Below, one piece after another: positions 24,960-33,341 of a DNA stretch of 64,000 nucleotides; the stretch's first letter is position 1; every line of letters begins with the position of its first letter. The notes below the pieces were generated by a model. It had not been told where the DNA came from and did no database searches. It saw only the letters and a list, made by a program, of their open reading frames with translations. This DNA comes from Candidatus Flexifilum affinis (GTDB taxonomy: Bacteria; Chloroflexota; Anaerolineae; Aggregatilineales; Phototrophicaceae): contig JADJPJ010000087.1 in the NCBI GenBank assembly GCA_016713325.1, forward strand, positions 1,054,001 through 1,118,000, given 5' to 3'. A program made the position numbers and the translations under genes.

Positions 24960-26744
24960 TTAGCCCTGATTCTTTACGGTTGCGGGAGCTGCCTCGTAGC
25001 GCGCGAAAATGCGGCGGTAGGCATCGGACGTGGCGAGCAGATGATCGTGCGCTCCCTGTGCGACGACCTGACCACCGCGCAGCACCACAATATGATCCGC
25101 CCAGCGAATCTGCGACAGTCGATGCGTGATGAGGATGGTGGTCCGCCCACGCGAAGCAGCCCAGATCGCCTGCTGAATTCGGTCCTCGGTCGCGCTGTCG
25201 ATGGCACTGGTGCTGTCGTCCAGGATCAGAATCGGCGGGTTGGTGACAAAGGCACGGGCGATGGCGATGCGCTGCCGCTGCCCGCCGCTGAGCGTCACGC
25301 CGCGTTGACCAACCACGGTGTCGTATCCTTCGGGCAACGTCGAGATGAATTCATCGGCCTGCGCTTTCCTGGCCGCCGCAATCACCTCGTCCAGCGTGGC
25401 ATCTGGTTTGCCGAAGCGAATGTTGTCGGCGATCGACCGGCTGAACAGGAAAATGTCCTGCTCGATGATGCTGATCTGCGAGCGCAGTCGAGCCAGGTTC
25501 CAGTCACGAACGTCGACACCATCGACCAGCACACGCCCGGAGGTCACGTCGTAGGTACGGTTGATCAGTTTGGTGATCGTCGTCTTGCCGACACCCGTCT
25601 GGCCGACAATGGCCACCGTCTTGCCCGCCGGAACGGTGAAATGCACGTCCTGGAGGATCAGGTTGTCGCCGCTGTGATAGGCGAAATCGACGTGTTCGAG
25701 CGAGATCTCCCCACGAATGTCCGCCGCGAATCCCTGTTCGTTCTGGTCGAGGTCGGTCTCGGTGTTGATGATGGCCAGGATGCGTTCGGCGCTGGCATAA
25801 CCGTTGGAGATCTGCGAGAACGAGAACTGGGAGGTGAAAACCGGAAAGCCAAACAGCGCGATCTGACCGACATAGGTCACCACCGAGCCGATGTCGATCA
25901 GTCCGGCATTGTAGAGCACTGCTGCGTGGACAAAACCGCCGAACACGACCAGTCCGAGGAGAAGCTGCGGGATATATTTCGACTCGATGATGCCCTGGCG
26001 GATGAGCGCCTGCCGAACGCGATCGACTATTCCTTTGAAGTGCGCCTCGATCCGATCTTCCTGGGCCGCCCCTTTGACGACCTGTAAGCCTTCGAGCGCC
26101 TCGGAGGCATAGGCGTTCATCTTGCCAAAGGAGACACGCACTTCCTCGGCCTGCGGGCGGAGCTTGCGCATGTAGCGCGTCTGCACCAGCGCATAGATCA
26201 CTGTGAAGGCCAGCGGCACAAAGATGAGGCTGGGGTAGATCAATGGGGCGCTGACCAACGGCACGATCAGGAAGAAGCCCGAGCCGATCAGCAGGTTCAT
26301 GCCGGGGTTCATCATCAGATTCATTTCGCGCACATCATTGGTGACGCGCGCCATGATCTCGCCCACCGGCAGCATATCGTGAAAGGTCATGCTCTTGCCG
26401 AGGAGGCTGGCATAGAGCTCGTCGCGCACGTCGCGTTCGATGCGCTGCGCGAAAATCTCCGAGGAGAAATTGCGCATCACCTGAAGCGCGGCACGGATAA
26501 GCTGCGACGCGATCACCGCCAGCGCCGCATTAGCCACCACATCGATCCACTGCCCTTCATTCACCGCCCGGAAAGCCTGACCGATGAAATAGGGCACTGC
26601 GGTCGCAAAAACGGCATTCGAGAGCGCGCCGACGACCATGGTGATGGCGAAAACTGGATGTCGCATGACGTGCGACAGAACGAAACGCAGCGGGTTTCGA
26701 CGATTACTCGTGAATGAACCGCGTGCAACAAATTCGGCGGACAT
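24960..26744 (-). CDS. ABC exporter half-transporter with degenerate Walker B
   Basis: A 594-residue partner of the preceding entry and first gene of the operon. Membrane domain at about residues 25-310; ATPase with Walker A GQTGVGKTT near 378, signature LSGGQRQRIAIARA near 481, Walker B ILILDDSTSAID near 501 and switch histidine ITHRLSQIRWADH. The catalytic glutamate after Walker B is aspartate here, and the partner carries the non-canonical LSMGQ. Both changes fall in the same composite ATP site, which is the pattern of asymmetric heterodimeric exporters with one non-hydrolytic site. ATG 26744 has AGGAAA a few bases upstream. The upstream gap (26745-26937) is AT-rich around 26810-26830 and likely contains the promoter, but I could not fix its boxes. 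Confidence 0.93.
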   Translation of the reverse strand: MSAEFVARGSFTSNRRNPLRFVLSHVMRHPVFAITMVVGALSNAVFATAVPYFIGQAFRAVNEGQWIDVVANAALAVIASQLIRAALQVMRNFSSEIFAQRIERDVRDELYASLLGKSMTFHDMLPVGEIMARVTNDVREMNLMMNPGMNLLIGSGFFLIVPLVSAPLIYPSLIFVPLAFTVIYALVQTRYMRKLRPQAEEVRVSFGKMNAYASEALEGLQVVKGAAQEDRIEAHFKGIVDRVRQALIRQGIIESKYIPQLLLGLVVFGGFVHAAVLYNAGLIDIGSVVTYVGQIALFGFPVFTSQFSFSQISNGYASAERILAIINTETDLDQNEQGFAADIRGEISLEHVDFAYHSGDNLILQDVHFTVPAGKTVAIVGQTGVGKTTITKLINRTYDVTSGRVLVDGVDVRDWNLARLRSQISIIEQDIFLFSRSIADNIRFGKPDATLDEVIAAARKAQADEFISTLPEGYDTVVGQRGVTLSGGQRQRIAIARAFVTNPPILILDDSTSAIDSATEDRIQQAIWAASRGRTTILITHRLSQIRWADHIVVLRGGQVVAQGAHDHLLATSDAYRRIFARYEAAPATVKNQG

Positions 26745-26937
26745 GGAATTTCCTGCTGAGAAGCGAGCTTACTTATCCTAATGCAAGGCGCCAGACCATG
26801 TAACACCAATTTGGAATAATTTAAAAGGGCGAACCGGCCTATTTGACCTGGATCTCCTTACACGAAAATTCTGTCTTGCCATCCGCCAGAGGACAGGCAG
26901 CGATGGTCGTTCCTCCCCCCATACGACGCCCTTGCAT

Positions 26938-26943
26938 TATAAT
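26938..26943 (+). promoter_or_regulatory. -10 element before the hydroxyacid dehydrogenase
   Basis: A perfect TATAAT (within CATTATAATCCG) lies 59 bases before ATG 27002. No good -35 is visible, so the call is tentative. An in-frame ATG at 26951 would be almost leaderless from this box. Confidence 0.35.
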
Positions 26944-27001
26944 CCGTCCGATGTCGTCTACGGAGACCCTGACGACCACAGGAAATCGAGGAGCTGCGCC
27001 A

Positions 27002-27979
27002 ATGACCGGTCATGTATTCGTCACACGCCTCATTCCCGCCGCAGGACTGGATCGCGTCCGCCGCTTCTGCGCAGAAGCCAACCTGCCGCTCGATGTCTGG
27101 CCCGACAAGCTGCCCCCGCCGCATGCGACGCTCTGCGAACGCGCCCGTGGCGCTATCGGCGTGTTGACCACCATCAACGACCGGATCGATACTACGTTTC
27201 TGGACGCCGCCGGGGAGAGTCTGCGCGTGATCAGCCAGATGGCGGTGGGCGTCGACAACATCGACGTGCCGGCGGCCAGAGCCCGGAAGATACCGGTGGG
27301 CAACACACCGGGTGTGTTGACCGAAACGACCGCCGACCTGACCATGGCGCTTCTGCTGGCCAGCGCCCGCCGATTGTACGAGGGCACGCGATTCATCGAG
27401 GCGGGTCAATGGGTGACCTGGGAGCCAACCGCGCTGCTCGGAATCGATCTCCCTGGCGCAACGCTCGGCATCATCGGCTTTGGCCGCATCGGACGCGCCG
27501 TCGCCAAACGCGCGCAGGCCTTCGAGATGCGCGTGCTGGCCTACAGCCGGGATCTGACCGCCGAGGAAGCCCGCACTGCCGGAGTGGAGGCCGTCAGCCT
27601 CGATCGACTGCTGGCCGAATCCGACTTCGTGTCGCTGCACTGCCCACTCACGCCGGAAACGCGCGGCCTCATCAACGCGGAGACGCTGGCCAAAATGAAG
27701 CCCACTGCCCGGCTGATCAATGCGTCGCGCGGTCCGGTTGTGAACACCGCCGCGCTGATCGAGGCACTCAGCCAGGGGGTAATCGCCGCCGCCGCGCTCG
27801 ACGTGACCGATCCGGAGCCGCTGCCCGCCCAGCACCCGCTCATGCACCTGTCCAACTGCATCGTCGTCCCACACGTCGGCAGCGCCACCGTGGGTACGCG
27901 CGACAAAATGGCGACGATCGCCGCCGAGAATCTGATTGCGGGCCTGCGCGGTGAGCCACTCCGGCACTCGGTCGGTTAA
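27002..27979 (+). CDS. D-isomer-specific 2-hydroxyacid dehydrogenase (glyoxylate/hydroxypyruvate reductase-like)
   Basis: NAD(P)-dependent cytoplasmic enzyme interconverting 2-oxoacids and D-2-hydroxyacids. Seen: substrate-domain motif SQMAVGVDNIDVPAA, dinucleotide fold LGIIGFGRIGRAVAKRA (G-x-G-x-x-G), and the catalytic trio: Arg in LINASRGPVVNT, Glu in DVTDPEPLP, His in VVPHVGSATVGTR. The sequence is closest in style to glyoxylate/hydroxypyruvate reductases (the GVDNIDV and HVGSAT patterns), but exact substrate cannot be assigned. Length 325 is normal. ATG 27002 is used; ATG 26951 would add 17 residues of no recognisable fold. A GT39 gene starts 3 bases after its stop, so both are probably one transcript. 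Confidence 0.88.
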   Translation: MTGHVFVTRLIPAAGLDRVRRFCAEANLPLDVWPDKLPPPHATLCERARGAIGVLTTINDRIDTTFLDAAGESLRVISQMAVGVDNIDVPAARARKIPVGNTPGVLTETTADLTMALLLASARRLYEGTRFIEAGQWVTWEPTALLGIDLPGATLGIIGFGRIGRAVAKRAQAFEMRVLAYSRDLTAEEARTAGVEAVSLDRLLAESDFVSLHCPLTPETRGLINAETLAKMKPTARLINASRGPVVNTAALIEALSQGVIAAAALDVTDPEPLPAQHPLMHLSNCIVVPHVGSATVGTRDKMATIAAENLIAGLRGEPLRHSVG

Positions 27980-27982
27980 GCA

Positions 27983-29455
27983 GTGATCGCTGCCCTGGCG
28001 CCCTGGGTTGGAGTGGCGCTGATTCTGCTCGGCGCTCTTCCCTGGGCCGCAGCCATTCGCGGTGGCAGGGTGATGACGTTAACGCTGACGGTCGCGCTGG
28101 CGGCCGGGGTCGTGGCGTTGATCCTGTTCTGGAGCGCCCTCCTGACCGGACACTGGACACTGGCCGGGGTGAGCGTCGTCTATTGCCTGTTCGCCGCCGC
28201 CGGGGTCATCGTCTGGTTCGCGCGGCGGCGCGTTCGGCGCAGCCCGCTGCGCGACGCCGCAGGTAGCCTGACCAGGATCGAGTGGGGAGCCATCGCCCTG
28301 ATCGGCGTGATTGCCGCGGCGATCCTGTTCAACAGTGCTTACTTCCCCTTCTCCAGGCCCGACGCGCTGGGCATCTACCGGCCGGCGGCGCTCGACATGT
28401 TTCAGCGGGGCTCCATCCAGCCGCTGATTGGCGCTGAAAGTCTGTACCGCGCCTACCCTATCCTGGTGCCGCTCAACTATGCGATGGTCTATACACTGGC
28501 CGGTTGGGAGCAGGATTATCTGGCCAAGACGGTCGTAGCGCTGCTCAGTCTCGGCTGTCTCCCTGCCGTCTTTCTACTCGGACGCGAGATCGGCACGCGG
28601 CGCACCGGACTGCTGGCGGCGCTGATCCTGGCGCTCACGCCGGCGTTCGTGCGCTGGGCTTCGTCCGGCTACGTCGACCTGCCCATGGCATTCTATTACA
28701 CGCTCGCGGCCACCTTCGCGCTGCGTTTCTGGCGGAACGGCGCTGGCGTCGATGCGGCGCTGGCCGGCCTGATGATGGGATTCGCCGCTTTCACTAAAAA
28801 CGCCGCTCTGCTCGGCGTCCCACTCCTGGCCATCTGGCTCGCGGCGTCCCTCTGGAAACACCGGCACGCGCACGAACTCAGCCGCAGGCTTGGCGCCACC
28901 GTGTTGTCACTCGCACTCTGCGGGCTGATCGCTGCACCGTGGTACATCCGCAACCTGATCGGCGCCGGCTTCCTGATCCCGGACACGGCCTGGACCGATC
29001 AGGCGGAGCGCTCCCTGCGCACCCTGGGCATTTTCATCACCCTGACCGACAACTTTCTGGCGTCCGGCTGGTTGATCCTGCTGGGTGTCGCCTTCTCGGC
29101 GGTGCGTCTGGCGCAGTCGCTGAGTAACCGACGCCGCCCGGAGCCGCATGTCGATGGTCACGCGCTGTTGTTGTGGTTCACCGTGCCTTTTTTCGCAGCA
29201 TGGTGGATTTTCGTCTCCTACGACCCCCGTTTCCTGCTGCTTTTCACGCCGATCCTGTGCGTCAGCGCGGCACTGGCCATCGAAGTGGTCCTGCAGCGTT
29301 TGCGTCCGGGCCGGATCGTTCAGGCGGCGTTGATCGCGGCGGCGCTGGGCATTAGCCTCTACTGCATGTTCATTAGCGTGGAATTCAAAGACGAGATCGT
29401 CCGGGACCCGTTGATGAGCCACGAAGCCAAAGTGGCCCTGGTGCGTGGGCAATGA
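27983..29455 (+). CDS. GT39-like membrane glycosyltransferase
   Basis: A 490-residue polytopic protein. Three N-terminal helices precede a GT39-type core: FPFSRPDALGIYRPAALDMFQRG near residue 125 (Asp in the first outer loop), LVPLNYAMVYTLAGWEQDYLAK, LPAVFLLGREIGTRRTGLLA, RWASSGYVDLPMAFYYTLAAT and GLMMGFAAFTKNAALLGVP, the last being the well conserved TK-x-x-x-x-x-x-P helix. Further helices extend to FLLLFTPILCVSAALAIEVVL. It probably transfers a sugar from a polyprenyl-phosphate donor outside the membrane. Starts at GTG 27983, 3 bases after the dehydrogenase stop. It ends 9 bases from the end of an opposing GT39 gene, with no terminator hairpin between. Confidence 0.8.
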   Translation: MIAALAPWVGVALILLGALPWAAAIRGGRVMTLTLTVALAAGVVALILFWSALLTGHWTLAGVSVVYCLFAAAGVIVWFARRRVRRSPLRDAAGSLTRIEWGAIALIGVIAAAILFNSAYFPFSRPDALGIYRPAALDMFQRGSIQPLIGAESLYRAYPILVPLNYAMVYTLAGWEQDYLAKTVVALLSLGCLPAVFLLGREIGTRRTGLLAALILALTPAFVRWASSGYVDLPMAFYYTLAATFALRFWRNGAGVDAALAGLMMGFAAFTKNAALLGVPLLAIWLAASLWKHRHAHELSRRLGATVLSLALCGLIAAPWYIRNLIGAGFLIPDTAWTDQAERSLRTLGIFITLTDNFLASGWLILLGVAFSAVRLAQSLSNRRRPEPHVDGHALLLWFTVPFFAAWWIFVSYDPRFLLLFTPILCVSAALAIEVVLQRLRPGRIVQAALIAAALGISLYCMFISVEFKDEIVRDPLMSHEAKVALVRGQ

Positions 29456-29464
29456 GCGTCTGCG

Positions 29465-31771
29465 CTACCGGACACTGATCGTGACCGGCAGCACGCCGAT
29501 AACCCCATCGAGAGTCGCGGCGCCGCTCACCGGCAGATCGCGGATGCTGCCGTCTGGCTCCAACGAATACACCTTGACCCACAGGGCATAATCGCCCGAG
29601 GGCAGCCCCTCAGGCAGGCGCAGCCCTCGGTGATCCCAAATGGCAGGCCCGGCCGCCAGCCATCGGTCGGGGAGAACCCGTTCATCGGCATGGAGATCAC
29701 TCTGCACTACTTGCCAACCGGCTGAGTCCCGGAGGTAGAGCGCCACCGTGTAGCGCGCTTCAACATCACGGTCGAGCGTCCAATTGAGCGACACCGGCAC
29801 GACCTCGCCGGGAGCGAACGTGTCGCCGCGCGGGAGAGTGATGCCGGCCAGGTGCAGGTTCTCGTCATAGAGCAGGTCGGTCAGAAGAGCAGGCCCACGA
29901 AAGGCGAAGGGATCTGGCGCAGGAATGGTGCTGAACTCGATCAAGCGGGTCAGCGGGCCGGTCTGTATCGTGCGGATCGGGTAGTACAGCGATGACAGGT
30001 AATGCTCGACCGGGCGGTTGCTCCACCACAACTCCGGGCTGCCGTCCACGATCAGCCAGAGCTGGTCACGCGTCTGCGCCAGGTTGGTGATGAAGCGGGT
30101 CGTCTCTTTGGTCAGCAGCGCCGGCGGATAATCGCTCTCGACCAGCGCCGGCTGTGACTCGCTCACCCGCTCGCCGTACTGAAGCTCAAGCGCCACCACG
30201 CGGCCGGCCTCGAAGAGCTTGCCCCGATTCTGAAAATACGGCACATAGCGCGGGCTGCTCAGCAGGATCATGTCGTCGCGGGTCGTCTCCGCTTCCAGAA
30301 TGGGCAGCAGGGCATCGAGCGCGGCGTTGTCCGGTTGGTAGCGTGGATCGCGCTCGTAAAGCAGCCACAGTCCATGTGCAGTCAGCAACAGCCAGGCGGC
30401 GGCCAGCGCCAGCGGCAGAACCAGGTGGCCCGGCACTCGCCGGCGTGCCATGACCGTAAGAGACCCCGCAGCCACTTGCCAACCCGCGGGATGCGGGCGG
30501 CAGTGCGGCGCTGTAGCTGGGCAATGGCAGGGAAACCGCCGTGATGTTGATCCAGATGCCGTACAGCACCACAGCGGCCACGAGAGCGCCCCAACCGGAG
30601 ACCGGTCGGCGTGCCGCTCGCTCGAAAACCGGCAGCGCGGGCAGCAGCGCGAGCGGAATGACCGGAATCAGAAAGCGGGGAGGCCAGGCCAGCCCGCCAA
30701 ACCAGAAGTCACCGTTGAAGATCGCATAGCCGAACGCGAAGCCCAGCACCGCCAGCAGCGCCGCCAGAACGAGGCGCAGGCGACCGTGCCTCAGGAGCAG
30801 CCAGGCGCCGGGAATCGCCAGCAGCAGCGCCGGCGATGTCCCCCAGATACTGCCGCCAACGCTCAGCAGATAGGTGTGCAGAGCAACCGGCAGGGTGTCG
30901 GTCGATGCTGCCAGCAGCCGTGCCGCGACGTTGTAGCGAGCGCCCAGACCGAGCCGATCCCCCGCCAGTGTCAGCCCGGCCACCAGAAGGCCCAGCGCCA
31001 TTGCGACCACCAGCGCTCCCAGGCCGATCCGCCGCAGTGCGCTGCGATCCGTCAGACGCGGCGACGCACCAGGGGTGTCTCCAGGGGGAATGAGCAGGAT
31101 CAGCAGCGCGGGTACGGCAAACACCGCCGAGGCGCGCGTGAGGAGCAGCGCAGCAGCAGCCAATGCCAACAGCACAACCCAGCCGAGCGAACGGTAGCGG
31201 GAGCGCGCCAGCCGGTGCGCGGCGTAGGCGGTGCACAAAAGAAGCAGGAGCGTCAGAGATTCGCGGAAGAGAGTCTTGCTGTAGGGAACTACTGCAGTGG
31301 ACACGCCAAAGGCAACCGCTGCCATCAGGGAAGCTGCGGGGCTGGCATCCAGGGCGCGCGCGAACGCGTAGAGCACGACGCCGGCCGCGGCTGTCACCAG
31401 CGCGTTCAGCAGCCAGACGGTATGCGCCAGCCCGATCCCCGGCACGGCCCGTGCCAGCGCATACAGCGGCGCTGCCGCGTAGATCTGTCCCGGCTCAACG
31501 GCGGCCGATTCCAGTGGAAACCATTCGGCGACCTGCGCGGTTGGCGGATTCTCCCATGTGGCCAGGTCGAGGCGGAAGTCCCCCACTCGACCAGACTGCC
31601 CACGGCGTCAAACAGCCGGTTCGAGTCGCGCGATTCCGACACGCCGCTGTAGGCCAGCAGATAGACGCTGGCCAGACCGACGAACAGCGCGATCCAGCGA
31701 TGTGATGCTTTGGGGGTGATTGCAGACATCAATAAGCGGCGCCAGCGGGCACGCTCGCCGCTGGCGTCCAT
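29465..31771 (-). pseudogene. GT39-like membrane protein, reading frame broken at two or three places
   Basis: Three overlapping frames on the minus strand form one protein. From ATG 31771 (or 31729) one helix is followed by SRDSNRLFDAVGSLVEWG. After a shift at the C5 run near 31583-31587 the frame continues DFRLDLATWENPPTAQ and a GT39 helix bundle (APLYALARAVPGIGLAHTVW, PYSKTLFRESLTLLLLL). After a second shift near 30455-30500 comes LVLPLALAAAWLLLTAHGLW and a soluble outer domain with a beta-sandwich-like end (VVPVSLNWTLDRDVEARYTV, LPSGDYALWVKVYSLEPDG), stopping at 29465. One extra G restores the first junction. Two extra Gs in GGG and GGGG runs would restore the second as ASRGVGKWLRGSLTVMARR. 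Last gene of the XRE-TPR operon. Real pseudogene or uncorrected indels. Confidence 0.75.
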
Positions 31772-31793
31772 CTCGCATTCATCACAGAATGAT

Positions 31794-32339
31794 CTAGTCC
31801 GGTTTGGTGCCGCCCGTCAGACGGTTGACGAACCCCGACAGGCCTTTGATCACCTTCTGGCTCGCCGAAAGCTCGTCGAGTTCGTCCAAGCCGGCCTGAT
31901 ACGACGCCGCGCCCGCACCCAGTTTGCCCTCTTTGACTTGCAGGGCGCCCATGGCGACCAACGTCTCTCCATGCAGCTTCTTTTCGCCAAGCTCGTCGAA
32001 CAGATCGGCCGCCGTCCGGTAGGCGCCGTGAGCCTGTTCGCGGTCGCCCATGGCCGCATAGACTCCGCCGAGGTTGCCCAACACCATGGCCATCCGCTTG
32101 CGGTCATTCATGGCCTGAAAGACGCGCAGCGCCTCCTGCATCGCTTCCAGAGCCGGTTGGTGTTCGCCTAAGGCGCGGTGCACCAACCCGATATTGACCT
32201 GCATCTCCGCGGCCATGTCATCCTGGCCCGCGGCCGAGTAGGCCTCACGCGCTTCATGGAAAAGACGCGCCGCCTCTTCATAATCCTTGCGTTGAAACAG
32301 CTTGACGCCCTTTTCCTGAAGTTCCTGTGCGCTGCTCAC
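31794..32339 (-). CDS. TPR-repeat protein
   Basis: A 181-residue cytoplasmic protein with no signal or helix anchor, made mostly of tetratricopeptide repeats: KGVKLFQRKDYEEAARLFHE, MQVNIGLVHRALGEHQPALE, VLGNLGGVYAAMGDREQAHG and VAMGALQVKEGKLGAGAASY. Four repeats form a superhelical protein-binding surface. It lies 28 bases after the XRE regulator and 22 bases before the GT39 gene on the same strand, so it is likely co-transcribed and may be a scaffold for one of them. Partner unknown. Confidence 0.85.
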   Translation of the reverse strand: MSSAQELQEKGVKLFQRKDYEEAARLFHEAREAYSAAGQDDMAAEMQVNIGLVHRALGEHQPALEAMQEALRVFQAMNDRKRMAMVLGNLGGVYAAMGDREQAHGAYRTAADLFDELGEKKLHGETLVAMGALQVKEGKLGAGAASYQAGLDELDELSASQKVIKGLSGFVNRLTGGTKPD

Positions 32340-32367
32340 GAGTCAGTCTCCTTGTTCAGAGTGGCCG

Positions 32368-33117
32368 CTAGGGGGCGATGTTCAGCGCGCTCTCGCCGAT
32401 TCGCCGCAGGCGATCGGCAGGCATCTGGCTGAACATGATGGCAATTTCGATAAAACCGATATTCAGTGGGTTCGCGGCGAAGCGGCGGACTTCGTCCGGC
32501 AGCTTGGTGAAGTGCTTCCACTCCTCGCGCATCGCCAGGAGCTCGCCCAGATGGCTGTAGGTCTCCAGAAAATAGCCGATATTCTTGCGCACAGCGTTGG
32601 ACAGGACCGTCAGCTCGTGCATCGGCACGGAAGCCTCACCCAGCTCATAAAGCTCGATCTGCGCCGCTGCCAGCCCGGTCTCTGCGCTCAGGTCTTCCAG
32701 GGACATCTCGCGCTCTTCACGGGCCGACCGCAGCAGCGCGCCGATCATCCGATCGCGCAGCGCCAGATACTCACCCTGAGCGCTGGTTGGATCCTGGACC
32801 GTCGCCTCGAAGGTATCCATGCCCCAGAAATGGCTGACAGGCACGTCCAGCAGAAACGCCAGGACTTCCAGCTGCGGCAGAGAAGGCACTTCATCGCCCA
32901 TCTCCCAGCGATTCACCTGATCGATACTCACCCGCAGCAGCCGGGCGCAATCCTCCTGGCTGCGCTGGGACTTGCGGCGCGCATCCAGCAGCAGCAAGCC
33001 GACCATCCGCGCGCGAATACGGTACGACTCCTCAAAGTCGACCGAACTCTCCTCGGCAGTTGTGTCCGGCTCGCGCAGGCTTTTCATCCGCGCGGAGATA
33101 TTGGAAAAATCGCCCAT
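32368..33117 (-). CDS. XRE-family regulator with two helix-turn-helix domains
   Basis: A 249-residue cytoplasmic DNA-binding protein. The first HTH lies at about residues 37-95 (LLLLDARRKSQRSQEDCARLL, SIDQVNRWEMGDEVPSLPQL) and is followed by PVSHFWG. The second, more diverged, is at about 120-180 (LLRSAREEREMSLEDLSAET, AQIELYELGEASVPMHEL) and is followed by NIGYFLE, so the protein looks like an internal duplication of an HTH plus short helix unit. The C-terminal 55 residues are helical with no known domain. A strong AGGAGGG ribosome site precedes the ATG at 33117, and a good promoter lies 45 bases further up. Probably regulates its own operon or the divergent kinase; this is inference from position. 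Confidence 0.85.
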   Translation of the reverse strand: MGDFSNISARMKSLREPDTTAEESSVDFEESYRIRARMVGLLLLDARRKSQRSQEDCARLLRVSIDQVNRWEMGDEVPSLPQLEVLAFLLDVPVSHFWGMDTFEATVQDPTSAQGEYLALRDRMIGALLRSAREEREMSLEDLSAETGLAAAQIELYELGEASVPMHELTVLSNAVRKNIGYFLETYSHLGELLAMREEWKHFTKLPDEVRRFAANPLNIGFIEIAIMFSQMPADRLRRIGESALNIAP

Positions 33118-33159
33118 GCTGCCCTCCTGAGCGACAATGCGCCCGTTGATCTACGCCCT

Positions 33160-33188
33160 ATCATACCGGACTTGAGAAATACCGACAA
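33160..33188 (-). promoter_or_regulatory. Promoter of the XRE-TPR-GT39 operon
   Basis: On the minus strand TTGTCG, a 17-base spacer and TATGAT form a good housekeeping-type promoter, ending 43 bases before the XRE start codon. Confidence 0.55.
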
Positions 33189-33250
33189 TTGACGAGGCCA
33201 ATGAAGGTCATGATTATGTCTGTCTGTTTTCATGCACACTGTAAAGAATT

Positions 33251-33280
33251 TTGCTTACCTGCTTCGTAGTGAACTATAAT
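33251..33280 (+). promoter_or_regulatory. Promoter of the sensor histidine kinase
   Basis: TTGCTT, an 18-base spacer and a perfect TATAAT. The predicted start is near 33287, and the ATG at 33342 has AGGGGA 8 bases upstream. The 62 bases between this and the opposing promoter could hold an operator, but I saw no clear palindrome. Confidence 0.6.
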
Positions 33281-33341
33281 GACGTTTACCGCATCAACCC
33301 TCGCGAACGGTGCGCGTGTCGCGAATTAGGGGAACTCGACG

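Noticed and set aside
23148..26087. A 979-codon plus-strand open frame opposite the ABC exporter genes
   Set aside because: Low-complexity Arg/Asp/His composition; the minus strand holds intact Walker and signature motifs.
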